Source: Henricia sp. BOLD:AAB3569 (Eukaryota; Echinodermata; Asteroidea; Spinulosida; Echinasteridae). From it: DNA of 64,000 bases. Within the stretch, counting starts at the first letter, position 1; each line of letters starts with the position of its first letter. Below are positions 1-10,682 of this stretch, piece after piece. The notes under the pieces are model-generated. The model was not told the DNA's origin. It made no database searches and saw nothing but the letters and a program-made list of their open reading frames with translations. The position numbers and the translations under genes are program-made. The stretch is taken from NCBI GenBank assembly GCA_037783545.1, contig JBBELK010000329.1, forward strand, positions 3,796,501-3,860,500, in the 5' to 3' direction.

Positions 1-144
1 TTACTATGCACTTCTCCATCTACGGTATTCTGATACATTTAGGCCTATTGCAAAAGTGCAGTACTACACAACATTCATAATGTTACACAATTCCTGAAAG
101 TTATAATTACATTTGAACATCGTTAATAAGAGGTCCTTGGGACT
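1..144 (+). repeat. Direct repeat also present at 15086-15229
   Basis: The first 144 bases match 15086-15229 almost base for base (few mismatches and one indel), starting TTACTATGCACTTCTCC and ending CCTTGGGACT. The copies diverge after that point. A dispersed repeat is the simplest reading; the copy near 15.1 kb extends further, into sequence also seen near 49.24 kb. Confidence 0.8.
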
Positions 145-149
145 AAGCC

Positions 150-990
150 TGTGCATATACGGGTTTGAAGGGAACCGGAACCGTAACGATCGTAACGGTC
201 GGGTACCCGGGTATCCGCAAAGCAGGCATCGCGAATTTCAAACCCGGAAGTAAGGGCAGGTAGTCCGGGAGCCCAGCAGGATTTCATCATAATTTTGAGT
301 GCAAAAGGTTTGAAGTGTGGGATTGGTAGAAGTAGCTGGGACATCTCCCAAACGGGCTTTCTTAAGTGTCCCGGGTGGTGCGTTGGGAGGGGGCAGCCCC
401 CTAAAGTCACCCAAAAATTCGGTTTCATCATAATTGAGAGTGCAAACCCAATTTTAGCACGGATCGTAAGGCCAACCTACACTGATTGAGAATTCGTTAC
501 TTAAGAAAGATAGATTTGGTGCGTTAGCCACTTAAGAAAGCGGTTAATTAGCGTTAATTAGACGTTTAATCATAATTCTGAGTGCATGGACAAAACCTAT
601 GTCTATGTGCAACCTACACACGGCTGAACACAAAAATGTCACTTAAGAAAATTTCTGGTGGTGCGAACCCTACTTAAGAAAGGGTCAAAGGTTAATTAGG
701 TCAAAGGTCACCAATATTCAAAATACGAAGAGCAAGTTTCTGGCGTGTTTGGATTGAAAGTTTATGACAAATCAATCACTGATTAACCATTTAAGAACAA
801 GATATGTGGTGCTAAGTCTAATTAAGAAGGCCTTCAATTAGCACTAATTACACCTTTAATCATAATTACGAGTGCATCAATAAAACAAGTGCCAATATGT
901 TCCTATAACCATACAAAAGCAAAATCACCCGCTTAAGAAAATGTTCGGTGGTGCGAACCCTGCTTAAGAACGCCTGGAAATCCTAAAGCT
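150..990. repeat. Degenerate ~144-bp tandem repeat array
   Basis: The motif TCATAATTnnGAGTGCA recurs at about 285, 427, 570 and 858, i.e. spacings of about 142, 143 and 288 (twice 144). GGTGGTGCGAACCC, TTAAGAAA and GGTTAATTAG recur between them. The units are heavily diverged, an old satellite-like array. No coding potential seen. Confidence 0.6.
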
Positions 991-999
991 CAGGGTCAC

Positions 1000-1330
1000 G
1001 TGTAACAGTAAGCCCCGCCCCCTGCGTCTTCCCATTCCCGCCCTGCACCCCGCGCACTGCATCCCGGGTGCCCTGCACTGCCGACCCCCACCTCCCGGAC
1101 CGCATGACCCAGGCGCCATGGTCCCCGGTTCCCTCTCCCGGTCCTGATCCCCACACCAATCACCCCACCCGCTTTCCCCCAGCCGGTCATGATACCTGCA
1201 AGTTGCGGATATGTGCTGTTGTCAAACACGATTGCGCTCCCTCCCCCTTTCCCGCTGAGCTACATCAGACCGATCACCCAAACCGACGATCTGGGCTTGT
1301 CAGGAGTTGAAGTTCCACTTTCATGAAAAT
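1000..1330. other. GC-rich, pyrimidine-biased stretch, no gene recognised
   Basis: C-rich DNA (CCTGCACCCCGCGCACTGC and similar) leading into the poly-C tract. Short open frames exist on both strands but show no recognisable protein; base composition alone explains them. Confidence 0.4.
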
Positions 1331-1462
1331 CCCCCCCCCCCACCCCCCCCCCCCACCCCCACCCCCCCCCCCCCCCACCCCCACCCCCCCCCCCCCACCC
1401 CCCCCCCCCCCCCCCCCACCCCCCCCCCAAACTGACCCCCACCCCCACCCCCACCCCGACCA
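1329..1462. repeat. C-rich low-complexity tract (C runs interrupted by single A)
   Basis: About 130 bases of C runs split by isolated A, ending in repeated CCCCCA units. The Gly/Trp-rich open frames on the minus strand are a by-product of this composition. Confidence 0.95.
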
Positions 1463-2151
1463 AACCAGCCTACGCGCCACTAACTTTTCGTGATTTCCTG
1501 ATAAATAATTTGTAACCTAAGAACAGCATATCACGTGTATTGAGTGCGTAAGGATAACTTATTTAGCCAATTTATTAGTATCAATTAGAGTAATGCCCAC
1601 AAGTTCAACACCTGATTCACAAACAAGCTAATGAACAGAATTCCACAAATTAAAAAGAAATATTCCCAGTGGCGGATCCAGCCTCATTAAAATACAGGAA
1701 TACGATGGATTTCAGGGGGTTATTTCCGTCCGTTTTGTGTTTAGGAACTATCGGTAATAATAGCCACCTTTGGTAATGGAGTGCGATTTTTTATGTTTGT
1801 GTTGATTTTAGTTAACCTATCTGGACCGGAACCAAGTCAGACCACATACTGCGAGCTTCCAGCCTAGCCCTCCGACGACTCCAGATCTCTAGCACCCGGT
1901 CACACCGAGCTGCTCTAATAAAAAGAGATGCGGTCCTGCCCAAGGACTTTTCCAGGATCCAAGCCCTCACCAAGTCATCTAGTAACCACGCCTAGGACCA
2001 CCCGCCGGCCGTAAACAGATCAGGAAATTCCACAAAATCACTCATACCCGCGCGCCCTCCGCCCTGAGCCGGACAATAGGACTGATCTATATCCTAACGT
2101 CCGTACAATACCAAGCCCTTTAGGTCCCAGCCAGCCTTGATTAGCCAAACC

Positions 2152-2313
2152 GTGGTCAACCTCAGCCTGCAGCGACCGCTCTCACGCACAGAAACCAAAG
2201 TTCTGTCCCTCGGCATGAACTTTGCCATCCCGCTTAAGACAATCCTGGTCGAGGACATCATTCAGTCAACAGAACTGGCCTTACAACACTTCAGCAAGAC
2301 GACTGTATATAGA
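2152..2313 (+). pseudogene. Fragment of a retroelement ORF (Penelope-like or related)
   Basis: The open frame reads VVNLSLQRPLSRTETKVLSL then GMNFAIPLKTILVEDIIQST, ending in a stop at 2314. The pattern VVNLS-x-LS-xE-xVLxxGxNFA-P is familiar from N-terminal parts of reverse-transcriptase proteins of Penelope-like and related elements in invertebrates. The frame is closed by a stop just upstream, so it is a decayed piece. The family assignment is from memory. Confidence 0.45.
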
Positions 2314-3180
2314 TGATGATGATAATGGCATCTTATATAGACTAAGATTACTGCCATCTTGTCCACCCCCACCTAGTATACCACTCTCTCTGGAAGGACC
2401 CCACACCAGCCACAGAACGCAATATGTCCAGGCAATTGCTGACTCTCCACCAGCCAGGACAAGATGGCAGTTATCGTAGTCTGCTTTGTCCATGTCTACG
2501 GGAAGGATGGGTATATATGGATCGGTCTTGGCGTAGGGCTTGGAGTGCTGACAGTTCTTGCCTTGAGTAGTTAGGTCTGGTTTGCTTGGCTTGCTTGAGT
2601 ACTTGGTTGATTTGGAGTCGGACATAATGTGTAAAGCGCCATGAATATCTTGCAGGATAGATATGTGCGCTATATGCTGTTGTTGTTGTCCGTCATCGAA
2701 GATGACCATGGCATCAGTTGGATGGTGAGCTGTTGCGATGAGTCCGGAGATGGCTGGTGAGGCCAATCTGGGCAAGGAAACCTCTCCCACAGGTGGGGCA
2801 GAAGTGGGTAGGCGCTGTGCTTTTGGAGCCGGTGACTCTGGCTTTGCGCATCTGGCGTTTCTGCTCGGCATGTTGGGAACGACGCTCCTCCGCTCTCTGG
2901 GCTCCTGTTGTGATAGCACTGCGCAGCCCCGTCCTCATACTATGAAGGCGAGCAGAGCGATCCTAAAGAGGGCTGCTCGGTCACCCAGAAGGCTGCCGGA
3001 CTCCACTGCTGCCTCGGTCCAGTGAAGAACGACCACATGTCCTGAGCCGCCTGTGTGCAGGTTCGCGACTACAGCTCCCAGTGTATCCAGACCTACTGCT
3101 TCGCCGTTTTTCCATCGCCACAGGACTTGAAGATTGACTGATGGTGATGTCAAGACATGCGCGTGACTTGGATTAAAGTG
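2281..3180 (-). mobile_element. 3' end of a decayed non-LTR retrotransposon with C-terminal C2H2 zinc finger
   Basis: On the minus strand (2938 to 2714) the frame reads AEERRSQHAEQKRQMRKAR then THFCPTCGRGFLAQIGLTSH and LRTHR. A single CPxCGRxFxAxIGLxSHLRTH finger at the C-terminus is typical of reverse transcriptases of several invertebrate non-LTR elements. Upstream the frame is shifted near 2935 (a neighbouring frame carries DRAALFRIALLA), so it is broken. The 3' tail is a short (ATC)n run at 2311-2322. The piece is 5'-truncated; most of the reverse transcriptase is missing. Confidence 0.6.
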
Positions 3181-3515
3181 AGGGAGACTTGCGCTGCATC
3201 GGCCTCACTCTCTCGTCCTGATCCAGTGGCAAGACAAAGTCGAGACGGCTGGGGGCGGACCGGGATGCAGGAGTTGCCGGAAGGTGACAAGTATGCCATA
3301 CAACCGCCTTGGGGGCTCCACTCCCGATTTTCTGTCGGGGTTTACTCCCTTAGCCTATGACTTTCCCAAGACATCCACAAGGCAGTGGAGCTATTTGACC
3401 CATAGCTGGGGCGGTGGTTGACATGGTACCAGGACGTATCCACACGTCGGTGGGCCTGCACACCATGTCTCTGGAACCCACTGCTGCTCCGAGATCCCCT
3501 ACAGATTATTGTTCA
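3180..3515. other. Unassigned, probably retroelement-derived sequence
   Basis: GC content matches the adjacent retrotransposon remnant rather than the AT-rich flanks. Blocks such as GGGTTTACTCCCTTAGCC look element-like, but I cannot assign a protein or a family. Confidence 0.3.
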
Positions 3516-3640
3516 GCCTTCTGCCCGGTGAGTCAGCGGTCTCGGATTTGAATCCTGATAAGGCACTTTTGATTTTTCTCTTATCCCAAGTTTGGTTGTT
3601 TCATTTCAATGGTGATTATGCACCATACCAGATAGTGCAT
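3515..3640 (+). mobile_element. tRNA-derived SINE fragment (family C)
   Basis: Contains GCCCGGTGAGTCAGCGGTCTC and a B-box-like GGATTTGAATCC followed by GATAAGGCACTTTTGATTTT and TCATTTCAAT. The same body occurs at 57730-57830 (GCCCGGTGAGCCAGAGGTC...TTCAAATCC). 5'-truncated. Confidence 0.6.
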
Positions 3641-4407
3641 TGATTCTGTGAGGTTAATTCTTAAAATTCATGGGTTGACTTAAACTAGGAAAATACCTTT
3701 AAGTAACTGAAATCTGTTTGCCTCAAAATATTACCACATTCCCATCCAATAATTCCTTGTAATCTTAATCTCGTCTCGACTTCAAATACCTAAACTTTCG
3801 ATCTATTCGATTTGACTCAGATTTACTGTAGTTCAGTTGTATTGATATAATTTCTTTATGTGAGTTCATTCGCAAAAACAGATAAATGCCATTCAAGATA
3901 TCTCATGTACCTCAAGATTTTCTGTTGTGCCTTTTAGAAAATACCCAGCAAAATGCAGCTCTGAGGCATTCAATTAGTAGAAGTGACTTGATTTTACCAA
4001 ATTGATACCTTTCTTTTACTTTTTGGTTCGATATTTTTTTAAATGTGCAACAAAAAATCATGAGGTACATAAAAAATTATAAATGGCGCTTATCTGTTTT
4101 TGCAAATGACCTCTTCATTTCTACCACCACAGGGTATGCACATGCACCGGAAAGCGGCCGAAGACCGACTGACCAATTCAAGCACCGGTCAGTCCTTTTT
4201 AGCAAGGCAACGCCAAGCGTCCAATCGTAGATCTCAAGCAATAATCAGCGGTCATACGCCCACTGCTACCAGGTGAAATGGTCACTAGCTGACCGCTACA
4301 AAAATGCTGTCATTTTATCAATTTCACATCTCAACTACAGAAACAGTATTTTGTCCCTTTAAAAATCGAGCGAGATGTTTTGAGCATTATGTTTAGTTTG
4401 TTCTTTT

Positions 4408-4887
4408 GAAGCCAGTTTCATAGAGCTGCTTAAGCATTAGCTGAAAAGGCGTGCTTACTATAGCAGACAAGTTGTGCTTACTATAGCAGACAAGTTGTGC
4501 TTACTGTAGCAGACAAGTTGTGCTTACTATAGCAGACAAGTTGTGCTTACTATAGCAGACAAGTTGTGCTTACTGTAGCAGACAAGTTGTGCTTACTGTA
4601 GCAGACAAGTTGTGCTTACTGTAGCAGACAAGTTGTGCTTACTATAGCAGACAAGTTGTGCTTACTATAGCAGACAAGTTGTGCTTGGCTTAAGCGCAAT
4701 TTCAAGGTCAATGCAAGCTTAAGCACACATGTTCTTGAAGACGGTTATCGTTGCATCACTATCTTAAGCAAAGTTTAGCTCTGCAGTTAAGGCACATTTT
4801 TCGATTATCGTTAACGATGTCTATAAAATAGCCTGATGCTCGGTTAATGGAAAATAGGCTCTTAAACAGCCCTAAGAAATTGGCTTC
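4408..4887. mobile_element. Inverted-repeat element carrying a 23-bp minisatellite
   Basis: Left end AAGCCAGTTTCATAGAGCTG and right end (reverse complement) GAAGCCAATTTCTTAGGGCTG form imperfect terminal repeats. A relative at 58277-58894 has the same order of blocks (GCTGCTTAAGCATTAGC, TTGCATCAC, GATTxTC...CTATGAAATAGCC) but only a single copy of the internal GTGCTTACTGTAGCAGA unit. Confidence 0.65.
4451..4680 (+). repeat. 23-bp minisatellite, 10 units
   Basis: Unit GTGCTTACTATAGCAGACAAGTT written in two pieces (GTGCTTACTATAGCAGACA + AGTT), repeated head to tail ten times from 4451 to 4680. Units differ mainly by ACTATAG versus ACTGTAG. It sits inside an inverted-repeat element. Confidence 0.95.
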
Positions 4888-4999
4888 TGAGCATGGAGTA
4901 CATTTTTCTTTTAATTTGTCGAGATTTTGATCAAGGTCCAATTTTTCACAAAGCTTATTAGCGTGAAACATCTGTAAGCAAATTTTTCAGGGCACCAGT

Positions 5000-6175
5000 A
5001 AAACCTAATATAAATAACTTGGCAATCGTGGCTGGTAACCATCATTTGCTAAGCAAAATACAATTGTGCCTCCTACCTCATTTGGTAGAGGTCTTAGGTT
5101 TAAATCCCAGTGATTTTAACCCATATTGGTTTTAGAATCCTACAGCATTTGTTTTTGGTGCATATGTGTGCGACGCGCAACACATTAAGTGTAAAATGCA
5201 AATGTACATTCATGTATGCTCGACAAATCAATAATATATTTTAATACGAAGAAATTTTCAGCATTTCAGGGGAGAACACTCGAAGTGAGGCATTAAGACT
5301 TGCCTTATGTAATTCACTGAGAAAGTTGGAAGTATTGTAAATAAATAGAGGTATTATGTCTGGTATTTCACCCATTTTTATATGCAAAGGGACTTTTAAT
5401 GTTTTGAATGGATGCTTAGTAAGCGTATTGTTTTAAAACATTAATCTGTTAGAACCCACCTGAGTTTTATGTTTCATTTTGCGAGAAAAAACAAATGGGT
5501 AAAAAAATATACTGAACTGTTCCACAGCAGCCCTGAAAACCACTTTGCTATAAGCGACTTGTGAGTTTTTTTACTGGACATGTGCACATTTTTTGCCGTT
5601 GACGTCTGGAAATAGCCTGACCAAAAAGTACACGCAATGGACAATTGAGAGTGTGTTCTCTCGAAACCTGCGTAAAAATAAGCGCACAATTTTTCATGCA
5701 CATTTCAGCATGTGACTATGCAAAAATCACACAGTGAGAGGCCAGCTTAAAGGGACAACGAAAATGGAAAATGTGCTTGGTACTCGATTCATTTTACACC
5801 TAAGAATTGACTTGTTCCTTTCGACTAAAAATGTGTAAAAAGCGCAGGACTGGAAAAGTAATGCACAGAATTTTAAAAAATCAAAACTCTACAGTTGCTT
5901 AAATTCCACACACGATTGTCATTCTTTTTCCCCAGTAACTTGAACTTCTTCAGTAATTTTTATTCAGGTGCTAATAATAATTTACAGAGAATTTCAGGTT
6001 TTTTAACGAGAAATTACAAGGGTACTACAAAAGTGTGTTGATACATAGGAAAAGAGTGACATTGCTGTGTGAAATAGGTCAGCTGGTAATTAAATTATAA
6101 TTGTTTTTAAGTTTTAATTTTTACAATTTCTTTTTTACTTGGTTATTGTAGAAATGGTCGTCATATGTAACATAG
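5000..6175. other. AT-rich intergenic stretch, no gene recognised
   Basis: A short tRNA-like B-box segment (GGTAGAGGTCTTAGG...TTTAAATCC) at 5077-5110 is the only recognisable item. Open frames here are short, AT-rich and match no family I know. Confidence 0.4.
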
Positions 6176-6203
6176 ATCATGTGTTGCCTGGGGCATAAAT
6201 GTT

Positions 6204-6850
6204 GCAATAAACAATGGACCAGTTGCGTGATAGATTTGCATAAGTCTTGAAGTCACGCCATATATTTACATAAATGCTAGAGTCCCGCCTTCGCGCTATA
6301 TGGCGCTCGTGTACGAGTGACTCGAGCACCATACTATATCTGGCAAATCGGCCCTGTTTCCAGGGAGGCATGCTTGAACATGGTAACCGTGCGGTACCTG
6401 AAATACCTCGCACATTACTCTATGTATTTCTAAGCTGGACCATGTTGATTGAACATGTTGATCAGCAACTTCAAACCAGTCACATAACCCAAAATCGTTT
6501 CTCTACTTTCTTGAATGCATCATTACATCATTTCAGCGTTCAAAGTAGACATCGATTTCAAGTTTTAAAAAACACGTTCTATTTTGTTATTTTAACGAAA
6601 ATTCACGATGACTACATGTTTCAACATATTCATTTCAACATGTAATTTTGGATGGTCCAGCTTAAAAATGCGTAGAGTAATGTGCGAGGTATTCCAGGTA
6701 CCGCACAAACTTTCGCACCGGTTACTATGGACCAGCTAGGTCTATTTGCCAGGTAGTCTGGTGCCAGACACACTCGCATGCAAGCGCCATAGGGTGAAGG
6801 CAGGAGTCTAGGATTTATGCAAATCTATCACGCCACTGGTCTATTGGGAA
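6204..6850. mobile_element. Foldback element, ~650 bp with long imperfect arms
   Basis: Left arm begins CAATAAACAATGGACCAGT; right arm ends ACTGGTCTATTGGGA. The arms pair over about 200 bp with indels, for example GATAGATTTGCATAA with TTATGCAAATCTATC, GGTAACCGTGCGGTACCTG with the region near 6690-6730, and CTCGCACATTACTCTA with TAGAGTAATGTGCGAG. No coding capacity. Confidence 0.7.
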
Positions 6851-7109
6851 TGTCCCCGTGTGACGTCACATTTTTACAGCAAATAACACATGACAAATAT
6901 TTTTGGGTTCACTGTCAAAAATTATGAGCCCTTGCTTGCAAGTTAGAACTGTTGATAAGGTGAGGTGAACTTGAAGGTTTAATTTCACAGCAGTCTATGG
7001 AGATTTAGATCCGATCCGATCTGATTTGATTTGATTGATTATTTTTTTGGTTGAATGGCAAAAATGTCTATTGATCAACAGTATGTTTGAAAATGACCCT
7101 GTTGACAAT

Positions 7110-7425
7110 AGGGAAATCGCTTCGTTCGATGAAGATATTTCCTGATGTGACTGCACGCCTCTTCATTTGACGATGATTAGAATCGCTTCATTCGATGAAG
7201 CAAATATTTTCATTCAACAAAGAGATCGCTTCATTCGACGAAGCAAATCTGTAATGTGTACGCTTCCTTCGTTCAACGAAGCAATTTGACACGTAACAAG
7301 ATGGGGTGATGCACAGCTTCATTTGATCTTCGTTAGCGGTTGTCTAATGTGAACAGTACCATGCTTCATTCAATCTTTCTTTAGTGAAATGTGAACACAT
7401 GCTTGATTAACTAAGCAATTTCCCT
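7110..7425. repeat. Cluster of short CTTCATTCGATGAAG-type palindromes
   Basis: Motifs CGCTTCGTTCGATGAAG, CGCTTCATTCGATGAAGC, CGCTTCATTCGACGAAGC and CTTCGTTCAACGAAGC recur at about 7129, 7191, 7230 and 7267, with weaker copies up to 7425. Each is a self-complementary hairpin of 14-16 nt. Spacing is irregular (about 35-60 bp). Confidence 0.7.
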
Positions 7426-7477
7426 AATGAGATTGGATTATAAGACACTTTAACTACACTTTTTGAGGACACTTTAA

Positions 7478-7989
7478 GATGCAGGCTCGTCAATACACCA
7501 CGAACAAATTCATGCCATGAATTTTACCATGCTCCATACCTTGCCCGAGTAGGGCAGCTGCTCTTATAATCCTAGAGGGTAGAGGCTCATTATTTATGCG
7601 AGCTCGCCTCTGTGTTTATGCGTTGCTAGGCTAATCGAATCATGCGCGCGCTTAGTTGTGTGTGTTGTATGTCGTTTGTACCAAAGAGTTCCCATATACG
7701 GTCAATTCAACCATCTATATGACACCTTCTTGAAGCAAATGTGACCATATCTGTAATATAATGTGAATATGGCTGAAACTAAATGTCATGCATTTACAAA
7801 GGGTGTATTTTCTGTGATAAATATTTGATTTCGAAAATATTTGATACACACGCAGAATGGACGAGGCTATTAGCCTGCACCATGGCCCTAAACCCTCTGG
7901 GACTGTAAGAGCGGCTGCCCTACAAGGTATGGAGCGCGGTGAAATTCGTGGCACGAATTTGTCTGTCGCGCATTGACGAGCCTGCGTCT
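7478..7989. mobile_element. TTAA-flanked MITE, 512 bp
   Basis: Flanked by TTAA at 7474-7477 and 7990-7993. Terminal inverted repeats run about 110 bp: left AGATGCAGGCTCGTCAAT, right (reverse complement) AGACGCAGGCTCGTCAAT, then AAATTCGTGCCACGAATTT-like and CTCCATACCTTG blocks. The interior carries TAGGGCAGCTGCTCTTA near both arms. No transposase. Confidence 0.85.
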
Positions 7990-8740
7990 TTAAGTTCTTT
8001 TTGCAAGATGCTGCTGAGGATCACTGTGACAAATGCTTTATTTGTGATGGTCTGATTAAGATTCCCAAATAAAAATGTACAGTCAATTTGTTTGGCTTTT
8101 TTGGGGGGTCTGGAATATGAAGGTGCAAACCAACAAGTAATGTCAAGAAATACTAATCAGATGTTTTTTAATTGGACAGTATTTATGTTTATTCTGTAAA
8201 TAAAACCATGTACTCTCGTCAAACCCACAGAAAATACAAATTGAGTATATCTTGAGTTAATTTTTGAATGAAACATAATAAGATCAACAACAATATATAT
8301 AATCCCTTTGTCTAATTATGTTTTGTTATATAACTTGCATATAATAATGTACCATACATTTATGGACTTCTTAGAAAGTCACAAAAACTACATATCAATA
8401 TATTGACTGAATAAACAGATTTACCTAACAACTGTTGGTGTCTTATGTATTCAAATTTTGTCCTAGACTTTTTATGCAAATGTATTTAAAACGTTTCTGC
8501 ATGCATTCAGAGCACTTTTCTTTCTGATGTTTGTGAAGCACTTTTATTCATATTTTCTGAAAAATAATTTTTTGACCAAAATAGCACAAATTTTGCACAA
8601 AATATGTAATGAATTCTGGCAAAATGTAGCAAAAACTTTGAAACCTCTTTTGTTCCATTCAAAACTGAGATAAAAATAGCCATATTTTAGATTAGTTTCA
8701 CTTTGTCACAGGCCAAACTTTACCATGTTCGTTCTTCAGG

Positions 8741-9082
8741 TATAGACCGTATCGAATAGCCGCCATTTCGTGGGGCAGTTCCTTTGTTCCTTGAGGACAT
8801 GCATGGTTGCACATATTGTGTTTCCATTGTTGAACGGTTTAAGTAACAAAAGGTGCCCCACAAGATCATATGCAGCACGATATGTGGCAAAGGGCATTGT
8901 TCCCCATTGTGTCTCAAACATCCAAGGAATTTCCAAGGAATTCCTTTCAGTTTTTAGGGGGGTGTTGGTGCGTTAACAAAAGGGAAGAGTGTGTTGAGGT
9001 ATAGGGGCGTTAGGGGGGAGTCCCTTTGCCACATATCGTGTTGGGTATACACAAGATGGCAGCTATTCGATACGGTCTATAT
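8741..9082. mobile_element. Hairpin MITE (TATAGACCG family) interrupted by another element
   Basis: Left arm TATAGACCGTATCGAATAGC at 8741 and right arm GCTATTCGATACGGTCTATA ending near 9082 match four other hairpin MITEs in the window. The interior (about 8873-9046) is foreign DNA with its own inverted ends (CACGATATGTGGCAAAGG / CTTTGCCACATATCGTG), i.e. a nested insertion. Confidence 0.8.
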
Positions 9083-9282
9083 GCTGCAAGATATGAGACC
9101 GAGTGACACCTCTCCCCCTACCGCCCCTGTACCTCGACACACTTCCTTTTTGTTAGCGTGCACTCCCCCTAAACCTGAAAGGAAATTCCTTGGATGTTTT
9201 ACACACAATAGGGTAAAAATGGGGGGGGAAGTCACTCGTCTCATATCTTGCACCAAATGTCTTTAGAAGAGAGCGAGAACAA

Positions 9283-9470
9283 TAATAATAATAATGAATA
9301 TTTATATAGCGCAACGTTTCCACCCTCAAGGGCGCTCAAGGCGCTGAAATACAAATTACACACTATTAAAGAAAACTACATTTGATCAAATGCCTTGTGC
9401 ATGAGGTGGGTTTTGAGACATGATTTAAAGAGGATAGTGTATCACTTGATCTGATCTGAAAGGGCAATTC
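9283..9470. mobile_element. Short interspersed element with (ATA)n and GCGCTCAAGGCGC core
   Basis: Starts AATAATAATAATAATGAATA, followed by TTTATATAGCGC and GGGCGCTCAAGGCGCT, a body often seen in invertebrate short elements, then a block ATGAGGTGGGTTTTGAG. It directly abuts the reverse-transcriptase remnant on its right. Confidence 0.5.
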
Positions 9471-9741
9471 ATTCCAAAGTCGAGGTGCTGCCACTGAGAA
9501 GGATCACTTCCCCACGTGCGATGTGATCTTGGATGATGGAGCAAGAGTTGACTTCTAGAGCGTAAAGTGCGTGATGGTTTGTGATAGAGAGCAGATCCGA
9601 GATGTATATTGGAGCCATGCCATTCAATGCCTTAAAAACAATGAGCATCATTAAAGATAATCCTACCGGAAGCCAATGGAGTTTTTTGAGGACAGGTGAA
9701 ATGTGAGAGAATTTTTTAATCAACTGCTGCACCTGCTGCAC
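9469..9741 (-). pseudogene. C-terminal reverse-transcriptase remnant of a CR1/L2-like non-LTR retrotransposon
   Basis: The minus-strand frame encodes KKFSHISPVLKKLHWLPVGL then VFKALNGMAPIYISDLL. HI-PVLKxLHWLPV and KALNGxAPxYLxDLL are hallmark segments downstream of the polymerase core in CR1/L2-clade reverse transcriptases. Only about 90 residues remain. Confidence 0.75.
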
Positions 9742-10235
9742 CTAAAACGTTCCTGTGGTTTCTACATGTTATATTGTTCTCTCCTAATTATGGAGGACAA
9801 ACCTGGGAGAGTTTAGTGACCTGTAACAGAACCACTATTATTCTGAGATCTCAGGGAATTTCCACTCTGCAAAGCGACGTGACAATAGTTAGGGAGTGCG
9901 TTAAAGGGGCACTGTTACAAGAGGATGAACCAAATTTTGTTTCTGAGGGTGTTTTTTCTTTCCTGTTTTTTTAAATTTGTTTTTTATCTTTGTGGATATA
10001 TTGTTGCACATTACATATTAATATCTGCCCCCTAACATGGCTGTCGGTGTGAAGAGTTTATAGGTTTAATGGGACCACACCTGACATCACGTTCTTGTTT
10101 ATTACAAAACCTGTAATTACGCTTCTAAACATGCCAAAACGGCATGTGTAACTGTAACTTGAAAATAATTAACTAATATAATTAACTAATTAACTGTTAT
10201 TGTTAGTCCTTTAGTTACTCTTTAATCTGGCCCGA

Positions 10236-10415
10236 TGACATTATCGAGCGCCCTCTACTGGCAACATTTTCTCAGTGAACATATTGCAAAATGGCGACGT
10301 ACAGCGTACGAGAAATTGGGGTGTTGCCTTCTTAAAAACTGTCCCATTCCTGTCAACCGATTTGCAAACCAACAAAAATTACTGAATACTTGGAGCCCTC
10401 AAATATCACTCGATC
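10236..10415 (+). promoter_or_regulatory. USP24: Probable 5' UTR/core promoter region of USP24 with a uORF and YY1-like site
   Basis: No TATA box is obvious. At 10287-10297 the sequence GCAAAATGGCG resembles a YY1 site (AAnATGGCG), a type often found just downstream of TSSs of housekeeping genes. The same ATG (10291) opens a 14-codon uORF that stops with TAA at 10333-10335, upstream of the main start. An in-frame TGA at 10383-10385 precedes the main ATG at 10416, which has A at -3 and G at +4 (good Kozak context). The TSS itself is inferred, not visible. Confidence 0.5.
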
Positions 10416-10682
10416 ATGGAACCGAATGAAGAGAGTTTGCAGATGCTGGTGGGGATGGGTTTTTCCAATCTGACTGAAATCAAACGAGCGTTGACGCTGA
10501 GCAAAAACGACGTGAACGAAGCCGTAGCAATTCTGACCAACGAACAGCCGGGGCTGGGCTTCGAAACCGGGGATGACGTGATGGAGACCAAGGAGGTTGT
10601 CCGGTCTAACTCGGGGAAATCTAAAGTTGAGTCAACTGATCAAGCGCCGCCGAGTTACGATGAAGCTGTTGAGCCCGAAGAC
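10416..10682 (+). CDS. USP24: USP24 exon 1 (start codon, UBA domain)
   Basis: Residues 1-89, ending phase 0 at donor GAC|GTGAGT. It carries a UBA domain: MGF at residues 14-16, then a helix with [19 protein letters not shown], closely matching the human N-terminus. The start is fixed by an upstream in-frame stop (10383) and by alignment of MEPNEES with the vertebrate start. Near its end it encodes APPSYDEA, a PPxY motif of the kind bound by WW domains. Confidence 0.96.

Noticed and set aside
1260-1480. Gly/Trp-rich minus-strand frames
   Set aside because: Pure translation of the poly-C tract.
2281-2919. 212-codon minus-strand frame overlapping the zinc-finger frame
   Set aside because: The zinc-finger motif is in a different frame; this frame has no known domain and runs into the 3' UTR and (ATC)n tail of the retroelement.
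4451-4680. CRISPR-like array
   Set aside because: Units are contiguous 23-mers without unique spacers, in an animal genome.
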